DNA of 28,666 nt from Burkholderiales bacterium (GTDB lineage: Bacteria; Pseudomonadota; Gammaproteobacteria; Burkholderiales; JAEUOS01), in contig CANGUJ010000006.1 in NCBI GenBank assembly GCA_947456845.1, forward strand, positions 1 to 28,666. Direction: 5' to 3'. The position numbers and the translations under genes are program-made. Below, piece by piece: positions 15,827 to 23,918 of this stretch. The number at the start of each line of letters is the position of its first letter. Position 1 is the stretch's first letter. The notes under the pieces are model-generated. The model did no database searches, was not told the origin of the DNA, and saw only the letters and a program-made list of their open reading frames with translations.

Positions 15827-16050
15827 CAGCCGACGAGCGGCTCTTCGCGTTCTTCCATCCGCCAGGCAGCGTAGGCGAGCGCGGCGTCGATATCTCCCGG
15901 TTCAAGGTAAGGATAGGCGGCAAGGATGCGCTCGCGCGGCTGGCCAGACGCCAGAAGCCCGAGCAACATCCCCACGGTAACCCGCAACCCGCGAATACAG
16001 GGTTTGCCGCCCATAACGGCGGGATCATGGCTGATACGCTCAAACTGCAT
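15826..16050 (-). CDS. DUF433 protein, probable antitoxin
   Basis: Small protein of 74 residues with the DUF433 pattern: SHDPAVMGGKPCIRGLRVTV, then a helical stretch with LLASGQPRERILAAYPYL and the closing DIDAALAYA. This fold is a winged or helix-turn-helix-like DNA-binding domain and probably represses the pair and neutralises DUF5615. GAGGG six bases before the ATG supports the start. The gene begins 105 bases after the end of hydrolase paralog B. A promoter in that gap is likely, but no clear one was seen. Confidence 0.87.
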   Translation of the reverse strand: MQFERISHDPAVMGGKPCIRGLRVTVGMLLGLLASGQPRERILAAYPYLEPGDIDAALAYAAWRMEEREEPLVG

Positions 16051-16155
16051 GATGGCCCTCGAACGGAAACCAACAACCACGGAGATGGTACACCGCAAAC
16101 GGTCTTGATCCCGAGGCCGACCGCACGCCAAGTTCACTCTGGCACACCACAACGC

Positions 16156-17331
16156 TCAGGGCAGGAAGGCCAGCTTGCCCTGGTCGATGCCGAACACGTC
16201 GGCCAGCCAGTCGAGCATCAATTCCTGGCCCAGGGTGGGGTTGTCGTGCTGGCAGTGTTCGGCGCCGGTCTCTTCCTCGGACGTCAGCCGCAGGGTCGCC
16301 TTCACCCCGTGCTTGACCGCATAGTCGTACACCGTCTTCGCGTTCTCCACGCCCAGCACGTCATGGCCGCCGTGGATCACCAGGAAGGGGCAGCGCATGT
16401 TCTCCAGCACGCCTTCCAGCTTGAAGGGCGCGGCGATCTCGGCGGACTCCTTCATGTTGGCGCCGCCGAACACCCAGCACATGTGCTTGGCCAGGCCGTG
16501 CGAGTCGTCGCGGGTTTTCCAGCGCGCGCCGATGTCCCACATCGCGCCGTGCGCGATACAGGCTGCCAGGCGCGGTTCCATGGCGCCGGCGCGGGCCGCG
16601 TAGTAGCCGCCCAGCGAGGAGCCACTGACCGCGATGCGCGCGGCATCCACATCGGCGCGCGCGGCCAGCCAGTCGATGCACCTGCCCACCGGCACTTCAT
16701 AGTCGAAACGGGTGGTCACGCCGTGGCGCCGCAACGGGCCGCCCTGGCCCGGACCGTCGACCAGCAGAACCGACATGCCGCGCTGCACCGCGCCGCGGCC
16801 GGTCATAAACCACAGTTCGTCCTTGAAGGAATCCAGACCGCCGAAGGAGATCAGCACCGGCTGCTTCGCTCCACCGGTGGGTGAGCGGATGAAATAGCCG
16901 GGCAAGGAGACACCGTTCTCATACGGGATCTCGACCGCCTCGCCTGGCGGGGTGAGCCGGGTGAAGAACTGCCTGGACACCGTCTCGCAGGCGTTGAATG
17001 TGAAAAGCCGGCGCGGGTCGCGCGGGTCGAGCCAGAACTCGGCCTCGCGGTAGTAGTTGGCGGCGCGCAGCCAGCAGTTCATGGCGGTGCGCACATGGCC
17101 ACGCACGAACGCCATGTCACCCCGTTCGTGGTTGCGGCGCGCGATCACGGTCCATTCGCGGTGCCAGCTCTCCGCATCGCCGGGAATGATGCGGCTGCCG
17201 GCCTGCATCACCTCGCTGACCGCGCCGCCGCCCTCCTGCGTTTCGCCCAGGCCGCGGCGGAACTGGTAGGAAAACCAGAAATCCTCCGGCCAGTGGTGCC
17301 AGCCGAAGGGTTCATAGCGGGGCGCACTCAT
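16156..17331 (-). CDS. Alpha/beta hydrolase, 2,6-dihydroxypseudooxynicotine hydrolase-like (paralog B)
   Basis: Second alpha/beta-hydrolase of the lid-containing family, 391 residues. The triad is Ser239 in VSGSSLGGYYAAR, Asp324 in HGGHDVLG and His359 in GAEHCQHDN. The N-terminal lid has the WHREWTVIARRNHERGD and ANYYREAEFWLDP segments also seen in relatives. The ATG overlaps the stop of the upstream Bug gene as ATGA, so receptor and enzyme are translated together and may act on the same compound. It is the last gene of the six-gene operon that begins at 23035. The actual bond cleaved (C-C, ester or amide) cannot be told from the sequence. Confidence 0.9.
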   Translation of the reverse strand: MSAPRYEPFGWHHWPEDFWFSYQFRRGLGETQEGGGAVSEVMQAGSRIIPGDAESWHREWTVIARRNHERGDMAFVRGHVRTAMNCWLRAANYYREAEFWLDPRDPRRLFTFNACETVSRQFFTRLTPPGEAVEIPYENGVSLPGYFIRSPTGGAKQPVLISFGGLDSFKDELWFMTGRGAVQRGMSVLLVDGPGQGGPLRRHGVTTRFDYEVPVGRCIDWLAARADVDAARIAVSGSSLGGYYAARAGAMEPRLAACIAHGAMWDIGARWKTRDDSHGLAKHMCWVFGGANMKESAEIAAPFKLEGVLENMRCPFLVIHGGHDVLGVENAKTVYDYAVKHGVKATLRLTSEEETGAEHCQHDNPTLGQELMLDWLADVFGIDQGKLAFLP

Positions 17332-18302
17332 TGCGGCACGAAGCCGATGTCCTTGACCAGCTTCCCGTACTTGGCATAGTCGGAACGGATGGCGTTGTCG
17401 AAATAGGCCGGCGACTCGGTCACCACGATCAGCCCCGCGGAACCCAGCTTCTCCACCACGTCCGGCTGCTTCATGGCGGTATTGATGGCGGTGTTGAGGC
17501 GCTGCACGATGGCCGCCGGGGTGCCGGCCGGCGCCACATAGCCGAACCAGCCGTTCGAGGTGTAGCCGGGCACCGCGTCTGCCACCGTGGCTGCGTCGGG
17601 GAACTGCACCACCTTGGTCGCGTTGGTCACCGCCAGCAGGCGGATCTTGCCGGAGCGGATATGCGGGGTCAGGCCGGTGATGCCGTCGAACGCCGCCTGC
17701 ACCTGGCCGCCCACCAGGTCGGCGACGATGGGCGCACTGCCCTTGTAGGGCACATGGGTGTAGGTGAAGCCGGCCTTGATGCGCAGGTCCTCCATCGCCA
17801 GGTGCGGAAAGCCGCCCTCGCCGTTGGTCGCCATGGTGAGCTTGCCGGGATTGGCCCTGGCATAGGCCACCATTTCACCAATGGTCTTGAACGGCGCGTC
17901 GAGGTTGGCCGCGATACCGAGGAAGTTGGTGGTAGACAGCGCGATCGGGGCAAAGTCCTTGAGCGGGTCGTAGGAGAGCTTCTTGGTGGTGTGCGGCAGG
18001 GTGGTGAGCGTACCGCCCTGACCGCCGCCGATGGTGTAGCCGTCCGGGGCGGCGCGGGCCACGGCGGAGAGGCCGATCTGCCCGGAGGCGCCCGCAATGT
18101 TCTCGACCACCACAGGCTGGCCCAGCAGCTCACCGAGCCTGGGCTGGATCAGGCGCGACATGATGTCCAGGGTGTTGCCCGGCGGAAACGGAATGATGAG
18201 CTTGATCGGCCGCTGGGGCCAGGCTTGCGCCCGGAGAGAAGCGGCGGGCAGAAGGGTGGCGGCTGCCATGCCGGCGAGCATGGCGCGACGGTTCGGGTTC
18301 AT
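17328..18302 (-). CDS. Bug-family (TTT) periplasmic substrate-binding protein, copy 2
   Basis: Bug-family receptor of 324 residues. The signal sequence has twin arginines (NPNRRAMLAGMAAATLL), a possible Tat signal, with cleavage probably near SLRA-QAWP. The mature part begins QAWPQRPIKLIIPFPPGNTLD and has AAPDGYTI, THVPYKGSAPIVADLVGGQ and FGYVAPAGTPAAIVQRLN. It is predicted periplasmic and binds an organic acid or related solute. AAAGGAG lies seven bases before the ATG, an excellent ribosome site. The stop overlaps the start of hydrolase paralog B by four bases, and the CocE-like gene ends 32 bases upstream. Confidence 0.94.
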   Translation of the reverse strand: MNPNRRAMLAGMAAATLLPAASLRAQAWPQRPIKLIIPFPPGNTLDIMSRLIQPRLGELLGQPVVVENIAGASGQIGLSAVARAAPDGYTIGGGQGGTLTTLPHTTKKLSYDPLKDFAPIALSTTNFLGIAANLDAPFKTIGEMVAYARANPGKLTMATNGEGGFPHLAMEDLRIKAGFTYTHVPYKGSAPIVADLVGGQVQAAFDGITGLTPHIRSGKIRLLAVTNATKVVQFPDAATVADAVPGYTSNGWFGYVAPAGTPAAIVQRLNTAINTAMKQPDVVEKLGSAGLIVVTESPAYFDNAIRSDYAKYGKLVKDIGFVPQ

Positions 18303-18334
18303 GCGGGTCTCCTTTGTAAATGGGTCGGGGTGGT

Positions 18335-20080
18335 TCAAGCCTTGGGCGGAATGACGGGCAGGAGGATGCCTGCGTCGACCCCGGGGCCGAAATGCAGCGT
18401 CACCTCGGTGTCGAACACCGCCGGCGGCCGGTCTTCGGGATCATCATGGATGAAGGGCCCGCAGCCGTTCATCGGGTTCTTCATGTTCGACAGGGTCGCC
18501 GCGTTCAGGCCATGCTCGTAGTCGCGCCCGCGGACCGACAAGCCGATGCGATAGCCCGGCGGAACCACGATGCAGGTCGGCCACACCTCGACGTTCACAT
18601 CCACCGGTGCGCCGGGGGTGAGGGGCTGCTTCTCGTCGTGGGTATGGTAGGGGCGGTAGGGCAGGGTCTTCGCCGGGTCTTCCTTGCGCTGCGAACAGCG
18701 CAGCCAGCCCTGGCCAATCGGCGTCAGCGGGTCGAGCGCGCCCTGGAACAGCACCTCCTTACCGTCCGGCGCGAACACGCGCAGGACGATGAAAAGATCG
18801 GCGTCGCAGGTGGCCGACGACAGCCGCAGGTGCAGCGACGACGGCCCGGTGATCTCGGTTTCGGCGGTCAGCGGCGGGGTCAGGAAGGTGAGGCCGTCCC
18901 CCATGGTCTTGTAGGTCAGGCTGGCCGGTGCGGCGGGCGGGATGGTGGTGAGCGCCATGTTGGCCGGGTCGAGGTAATAGCGCGTCCATCGGGTGCGCGC
19001 CAGCGGCCATTCGTTCTCGTGGCGGATCACGAAACGGTCGACATGGCGCACGTTCAGCTGCACGGCCGGCTGCCTGTCCCAGCCATTGGCCTCACCCTTG
19101 AGGAAATGGTTGAAGAAGCGCTTCTGCAAATCCACACCGTAGTCGGTGTAGAACGGCGCCCAGTGCGAGCTGCCATGCACTTCCAGCCACTTCTGCTTCG
19201 ACGCGGCGCCCAGGTAGCCCTCGAAATTGCCGCGCGGGTGCAGACCCTGGCCGCCCCAGTTTGCGGCCGACAGCAGGGGCACGGTCACCTTGGAGAGATC
19301 GGCGGTGCGCTCGCGGTGATAGTCGGTCAAAAGAGGCCGCTTCAACAATTCGGCCCACATGTTCTCGCGGTTGGCGACCAGTTCCTCCTCGGAGAGGGTC
19401 TCCGGGCCGCATACCAGTTCGCCGGTGATGCGGCTCTTCGCGCCGCGCTCGCCCACGCCATGCTGCACCGTCTTGACCTGCATGTCCTGCCAGTTCTTGC
19501 GGAAGGTACAGATGATGCCGCCATGGCGGTTGCCGTCGCGGTAGTTGTCCCACCAGCCTTCCCATACGCAGATGGCGGCCAGGTGCGGCGGCTGGGTGGC
19601 GGCGGCGCGCCACTGGTTGGCGCCGTAATACGAAATGCCGTTCAGGCCGATCCTGCCGCTGCTCCAGGGTTGCACCGCGGCCCACTCGATGCAGTCGTGA
19701 TAGTCCTTCTGCTCGCGGTCGTTGTTATGGCAGAGGTAGCCGGGCGAGCGGCCGGCGCCGCGCGAATCGACCCGTACGCACACGTAGCCGTCCGGCACCC
19801 ATTTCTCGGGGTCGACCACTTCCCAGTTGGCGTGGTTGTTTGACGTGTTGGCCACCGCGTCCGGGTTCTCGCGCGCCATGATCTCCCAGGCGGTCTTGTA
19901 GCCGTCCTGGAACGCCAGCCCCTTGCCGTAGGGACCGTAACTCATGATCACCGGGTACCTGCCCGGCACGAGAGGGCGGAACACGTCGGCACGCAGCACG
20001 ATGCCGTCGTCCATCCTGATCGGCACATCCCAGTCGATGTTCATGCCGTCGCGTATTTCCGACTTCGATTGCGGGTCCAT
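18335..20080 (-). CDS. CocE/NonD family hydrolase (peptidase S15-like)
   Basis: Large alpha/beta-hydrolase of the CocE/NonD group, 581 residues, related to cocaine esterase, glutaryl-7-ACA acylase and X-Pro dipeptidyl peptidase. The N-terminal catalytic domain starts MDDGIVLRADVFRP, has the oxyanion-region YGPYGKG and DSRGAGRSPGYL, and nucleophile Ser150 in NGISYYGANQW. The histidine is probably that in HGSSHWAPFY. The C-terminal third is the beta-sandwich (jelly roll) domain with YLDPANM, PLTAETEITGPSSLHL and VVPPGYRIGLSVRG. No signal peptide is seen, so it is cytoplasmic. AGGAGA precedes the ATG. It lies 43 bases after the Ldh-type dehydrogenase gene in the same operon. It should hydrolyse an ester or amide; the natural substrate is unknown. 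Confidence 0.93.
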   Translation of the reverse strand: MDPQSKSEIRDGMNIDWDVPIRMDDGIVLRADVFRPLVPGRYPVIMSYGPYGKGLAFQDGYKTAWEIMARENPDAVANTSNNHANWEVVDPEKWVPDGYVCVRVDSRGAGRSPGYLCHNNDREQKDYHDCIEWAAVQPWSSGRIGLNGISYYGANQWRAAATQPPHLAAICVWEGWWDNYRDGNRHGGIICTFRKNWQDMQVKTVQHGVGERGAKSRITGELVCGPETLSEEELVANRENMWAELLKRPLLTDYHRERTADLSKVTVPLLSAANWGGQGLHPRGNFEGYLGAASKQKWLEVHGSSHWAPFYTDYGVDLQKRFFNHFLKGEANGWDRQPAVQLNVRHVDRFVIRHENEWPLARTRWTRYYLDPANMALTTIPPAAPASLTYKTMGDGLTFLTPPLTAETEITGPSSLHLRLSSATCDADLFIVLRVFAPDGKEVLFQGALDPLTPIGQGWLRCSQRKEDPAKTLPYRPYHTHDEKQPLTPGAPVDVNVEVWPTCIVVPPGYRIGLSVRGRDYEHGLNAATLSNMKNPMNGCGPFIHDDPEDRPPAVFDTEVTLHFGPGVDAGILLPVIPPKA

Positions 20081-20123
20081 GGGCGGATTCTCCTGTTGGG
20101 GTGCTTCGGATTGGAATAGGGGT

Positions 20124-21182
20124 TCACTCGGCAGGCCAGGGCACGGCCACGCCGGCGCCAGCGGCAAGGCGGGAGAGTTCCGCGCGAATGCCGGGCGGCA
20201 GTGGAATGCCGGCCTCGCCACGGCGCAAGGCTTCGCGGTCGCCACGCTCGCCGGGCGCGAGCACGCTGCCGACGGCCGCATCCGCCGGCATGGCCTTGAT
20301 GGCAGCGATGGTGCGGCCCACGTCGCTGCGGAAGGTGGCCTCGTCGCAAAAGCGGAACACGTCGATGCCGATGATGAGCGCGTTCTGCCGGTGCATTCTG
20401 GCCTTGCTGCCGGGGGGCGCCGCAAGGTACTCGGCCAGGATCGGGTTGCCCGTCGCCACGCTTGCGATGAGTTCGATCATCAGCGCCAGGCCGGCACCCT
20501 TGGGGCCGCCCAGCGGCAGGGGAACCTGCGCCCGCGCCGGGTCGGTGGTGGGAATGCCATCGGCGTCCAGCGCGAGGCCGGCCGCCAGCGACGTGCCCAG
20601 GCGACGCGCCTGCACCAGTTTTCCCAACGCGATGGCGCCGGTCGACATGTCGAGCAGCACCGGGTTGTCGCCCGGCCCCGGCGTGGCAATGGTAAGCGGC
20701 GCGGTCGAGACCGCCGCGCCGCGCGTGCCGTGATAGGCCATCATGGGAATCGAGGCGTTGAAGCCGATCGCCGCCATGCCCGCGTGCGCCATGCGCTGGG
20801 TGTAGTAGCCGATGGCGCCGGTGTGCGAGGTGTTGCGCACCAGCGCCAGGCCTATGCCCGCGGCCTTCGCCTTCTCCATCGCCAGGTCGGCCGCACGCCG
20901 CATCGCCAGCGCCCCGGCCGCATGCGCCGCATCGAGCAGCGCCACCGCTGGCGCGTCCACCACCACCTGCATCACCGCATGCGGCGCGATGACGCCCTCT
21001 TGGACCATCTCCAGATAGCGAGGCAGGCGCGAGACGCCGTGTGAATCCACGCCGCGCAGGTTGGCCCACAAGAGTGCGTCGGCAATGGCGCCGGCGTCCG
21101 CCACCGGCAGTCCCGCATGTTCAAGAATTGCGACAGCGAATTCCCGTAACGCCGGCGCGGCGACCACCACGGGTTTGCTCAT
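20124..21182 (-). CDS. Ldh/MDH-type (malate/L-lactate/ureidoglycolate dehydrogenase family) oxidoreductase
   Basis: NAD(P)-dependent 2-hydroxyacid dehydrogenase of the non-Rossmann Ldh_2 family (AllD, ComC, YiaK, malate dehydrogenase type), 352 residues. Conserved features are RGVDSHGVSRLPRY (43-56, His48), VRNTSHTGAIGYY (115-127, His120), a PLTIATPGPGDNPVLLDMST strand-loop and LGGPKGAGLALMIELI. It would oxidise or reduce a 2-hydroxy/2-keto acid in the cytoplasm. Its ATG overlaps the stop of Bug copy 3 as ATGA, which links it to that receptor. The placement suggests that it oxidises a hydroxyacid released by the neighbouring hydrolases, but this is inference. Confidence 0.92.
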   Translation of the reverse strand: MSKPVVVAAPALREFAVAILEHAGLPVADAGAIADALLWANLRGVDSHGVSRLPRYLEMVQEGVIAPHAVMQVVVDAPAVALLDAAHAAGALAMRRAADLAMEKAKAAGIGLALVRNTSHTGAIGYYTQRMAHAGMAAIGFNASIPMMAYHGTRGAAVSTAPLTIATPGPGDNPVLLDMSTGAIALGKLVQARRLGTSLAAGLALDADGIPTTDPARAQVPLPLGGPKGAGLALMIELIASVATGNPILAEYLAAPPGSKARMHRQNALIIGIDVFRFCDEATFRSDVGRTIAAIKAMPADAAVGSVLAPGERGDREALRRGEAGIPLPPGIRAELSRLAAGAGVAVPWPAE

Positions 21183-22153
21183 TGCCGCTCGATCTTGCGC
21201 ACGTCGATGAGGTTGCGCCACTTGCGGACCTCGCGCTCCACGTAGCGGCGCAGCTCCTCCGGCGTGCTCGTCTGCGGGTCGCCGCCGAGCTCGGACACGC
21301 GGCGCGCCGCCTCGGGCGCCTCCAGGCCTCTGACCATGGCGCGGTTGAGCTGGTTGACCACGGCCTCGGGCGTGCCGCCGGTGGTGCCCAGGGCGATGAA
21401 GGACATCACTTCGTAGCCCGGCAGGGTCTCCGCCACGGTCGGCACGTCGGCCAGCGGCTTGTAGCGCTCCCGCGAAGTGACGGCCAGGGCGCGCAGCTTG
21501 CCGCTCCTCACATAGGGCAGGGAAAGCGTCGGGGCCTCGAACATCACCTGGATGCGCCCGCTCAGCAATTCGGTCATGGCCGCGTTGCCGCCCTTGGTGG
21601 GGATATGGACGATCTCGATGCCGGCCATGGCGTTGAACAGCTCGGAGGACAGGTGGTGGATCGACCCGACCCCGGCGGTGGAATAGTTGAGTTTGCCGGG
21701 ATTGGCGCGCGCATGGGCGATCAGCTCCGCCAACGTCTTGTAGGGTGCATCCGGCAGCACGTTCACCAGAAACGGGTAAGAGGAGATCATGGACACCATG
21801 GCGATGTCCTTCAGCGGGTCGAACTGCGGCGCCACCGTGAGCGCGGCCTGGGCCGGATACGCGCCTGTGATCAGGATCAGGGTGTGGCCATCCGGCTTGG
21901 CACGCGCCACGAAGCTGGAGCCGACCGCGCTGCCGGCGCCCGGCTTGTTTTCCACCACCACGGTGGCGCCGAGCGCCTCGGCCAGGCGCTGCCCCACCAG
22001 GCGCGCCATGATGTCGGCCGAGCCGCCGGGCGGGAACGGGCACACCAGGCTGATGGTGCGCGACGGGAAGGGTTGCGCCTGCGCCGGCAGCTCGGCGGCC
22101 AGCAACACAAGGCATGCGATACGGGCGACATGCGCCAGGATGCGGATCGGCAT
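21179..22153 (-). CDS. Bug-family (TTT) periplasmic substrate-binding protein, copy 3
   Basis: Bug-family receptor, 324 residues, with a conventional signal peptide (hydrophobic core ARIACLVLLAAEL, likely cleavage after PAQA). The mature protein starts QPFPSRTISLVCPFPPGGSAD. It keeps AKPDGHTLILI, the second-lobe VHIPTKGGNAAMTELLSGR and the C-terminal PEAVVNQLNRAM. The ATG at 22153 has GGGAG at seven bases; the GTG just before it has too short a spacing. It follows the hydrolase at 22166 by 12 bases and overlaps the dehydrogenase by four. Like the other Bug proteins here it has no membrane partner in the window. Confidence 0.94.
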   Translation of the reverse strand: MPIRILAHVARIACLVLLAAELPAQAQPFPSRTISLVCPFPPGGSADIMARLVGQRLAEALGATVVVENKPGAGSAVGSSFVARAKPDGHTLILITGAYPAQAALTVAPQFDPLKDIAMVSMISSYPFLVNVLPDAPYKTLAELIAHARANPGKLNYSTAGVGSIHHLSSELFNAMAGIEIVHIPTKGGNAAMTELLSGRIQVMFEAPTLSLPYVRSGKLRALAVTSRERYKPLADVPTVAETLPGYEVMSFIALGTTGGTPEAVVNQLNRAMVRGLEAPEAARRVSELGGDPQTSTPEELRRYVEREVRKWRNLIDVRKIERQ

Positions 22154-22165
22154 CACGGTTCTCCC

Positions 22166-23035
22166 TCAGACGGCAAGCGCAAAATGCTTGTCCAGCCAGT
22201 GCTTGAGCACCGCCTGCGACAACACGTTGCCCTCGGCCAGCATGAAATGGTCGACATCGGCCACCAGGTGCAGGTCGGTCGGCTGCCCGGCATGCGCGAA
22301 GAGATCGATGGACTGCTCGGTCGGCGTGACCGTATCGACGGCCGGATGCAGCAGCAGCAGCGGGCGCGGGGCGATTTGCCCCACCACCTCGTTGGCGCGG
22401 AAGGTATACATGCTCTCGACGACCTCGAACGGGAATTCCAGGAAGGACCCGGCCGACAGGTTGCCGCGCATGCCCGGCTTGATGGGCACGATGTCCCAGC
22501 GCGGCACGCGGATGGAGACGCCCTCGGCCAGCTTTCTGCGCCCCTCCTCGAGCATGCTGCTGAACTTGGCCCAGGCCTCGGGCGATTCGTGCTGCTTGCG
22601 GAACTTCTTCGCCCCGTCGCCCCAGCCACCCACCGAGATACAGGCGGCCACCCGGCGGTCGACACCGGCGGCATAAACGGCCACCGCGGCACCAAAGGAA
22701 AATCCCATCACCGCAACGCGCTCGGCGATCACGTCTTCGCGCGCGGCAAGCCAGGTCAGGGCGTTCTTGGTATCTTCTACCTGCTCCAGGCAGATCACGC
22801 GGCCACGCTCACCCTCGCTTTCGCCGCAGCCGCGCATGTCGAAACGCAGGGTCACATAGCCGAGCTTCTCGAACAGGCGCGCCGCCACCAGCGCGACGCC
22901 GCCATCCTTGTTGCTGCCGAAGCCGTGCAACACGAGGATGCCGGGGCGCTTCTCTCCTGCGGCCATGCCGGCCGGAAGGTGCAGGACGCCGGAAAGGGTC
23001 AGGTTGTCGGAGGGAAACGAGACCTTGTGTTCCAT
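22166..23035 (-). CDS. Alpha/beta hydrolase (serine hydrolase, small-lid type)
   Basis: Alpha/beta-hydrolase of 289 residues, first intact gene of the operon. The strand-3 oxyanion motif LVLHGFGSNKDGG is followed by FDMRGCGESEGERG. The triad is Ser113 in VMGFSFGAAVAV, Asp234 in HPAVDTVTP and His263 in DVDHFML. No signal peptide is seen. GGAG lies seven bases before the ATG. It resembles dienelactone-hydrolase-like and acyl-peptidase-like esterases; the substrate is open. The mosaic monooxygenase remnant ends 55 bases upstream on the same strand, so the operon may be transcribed through it from the promoter candidate at 23890-23918. Confidence 0.9.
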   Translation of the reverse strand: MEHKVSFPSDNLTLSGVLHLPAGMAAGEKRPGILVLHGFGSNKDGGVALVAARLFEKLGYVTLRFDMRGCGESEGERGRVICLEQVEDTKNALTWLAAREDVIAERVAVMGFSFGAAVAVYAAGVDRRVAACISVGGWGDGAKKFRKQHESPEAWAKFSSMLEEGRRKLAEGVSIRVPRWDIVPIKPGMRGNLSAGSFLEFPFEVVESMYTFRANEVVGQIAPRPLLLLHPAVDTVTPTEQSIDLFAHAGQPTDLHLVADVDHFMLAEGNVLSQAVLKHWLDKHFALAV

Positions 23036-23090
23036 GCAGATGCTCCGCGCGGTCTGCCCGCGCCTCGGGGGTTGTGCAGGGCGGCCGGAT

Positions 23091-23837
23091 TCAGGCCGCG
23101 ACCGCGTCGTGGATCGTGGGGGTGATGGGCGTGTTCCGCGCGCCATAGGCGTACAGCCAGCTGGTATCGCCCTCGCCGCCCGTCATCCAGGCATGAGCGC
23201 TGGCAATGGCCTGGATGCGCGAGACACGCGTCTTGCGGCGCGCCTCGTAGGGTCGGAATGCGGCTTCGGTATCGTCGCCTTCCACGGCTACGAGACAGCG
23301 GGCGAGGATGGCCGCGTCCTCGATCGTGGTCGCCTCACCTTGCGCCATGTACGGCGCCATCGGATGACACCCATCGCCCAGCAGCACAACGCGGCCGTCG
23401 CTGCAGCGCGCCATCGGCTCGCGCTCGAGAATGGCCCACTCGTGGCAGTCCGGGCAGGCCTCCAGCACCATGCGCACATCCGGATGACAGGCCGCATTGG
23501 CGGCGCGCGATTCCTCGGCGGAGCTGGCGCGCGGATCGATGCCGAATTCGAGGAAATCGTCGCCCACATCGGGCTGGGCCAGCGAAACGCCAATCTCGCG
23601 GTTGAGACGCGCGACGACCTGCGGCGGGGTGCGCGCGGACATCTCGAAGGCCAACCGGATGTCGTTGCTCTTCAAGGCCGCCACCATGCGTGCGGTGAGG
23701 TCGGCCGCCCCGCCCGGCGCGTATCCGACCACGCGGTGGATCGGATTAAGCGGATATTGCTGCGCCGCAGCAGGCGGGCCAGTCCAAAGTGCGCAGACGG
23801 CGGCGAAGACGGCCATGAATCCCGATGCTTGTCTCAC
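23091..23837 (-). pseudogene. Mosaic remnant: Bug receptor fragments fused to the C-terminal half of an FAD monooxygenase
   Basis: One open frame of 248 codons made of parts from two unrelated families. Residues 1-26 are a signal peptide and 27-53 are a Bug N-terminus (QQYPLNPIHRVVGYAPGGAA). Residues about 69-109 read like a Bug C-terminus (TPPQVVARLNREIGVSLAQP), so some 180 middle residues are missing. From about 118 it turns into the C-terminal half of a class A FAD monooxygenase, with HPDVRMVLEACP, the FAD/ribityl motif LLGDGCHPMAPYMAQG (153-168) and TIEDAAILARCL. The closing part resembles 6-hydroxynicotinate 3-monooxygenase or salicylate hydroxylase types. The N-terminal GxGxxG domain is absent, so it cannot be an active monooxygenase. 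The start could be GTG 23837 or ATG 23816. It is most likely debris from two deletions. Confidence 0.8.
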
Positions 23838-23889
23838 GTGGGCGTCGCCGCTGCCCGGGTGGCGCGGCCGCTTTTGTTTTGGAATTCGA

Positions 23890-23918
23890 ATGATCGTTCT
23901 TTATCGCATGATAATCAA
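23890..23918 (-). promoter_or_regulatory. Promoter candidate in an AT-rich patch
   Basis: On the minus strand TTGATT (23918-23913), 17 bases, then GATCAT (23895-23890); each hexamer matches four of six consensus positions. It lies in a 45-base stretch (23871-23915) that is only about one third G+C in very GC-rich surroundings. It could drive the mosaic remnant and the hydrolase-Bug operon downstream. If the remnant is dead, this may still be the original promoter of the operon. Confidence 0.35.

Noticed and set aside
21041..23125. 694-codon plus-strand open frame across Bug copy 3 and a hydrolase
   Set aside because: It covers two coupled minus-strand genes with full motifs; the frame is a codon-bias artefact.
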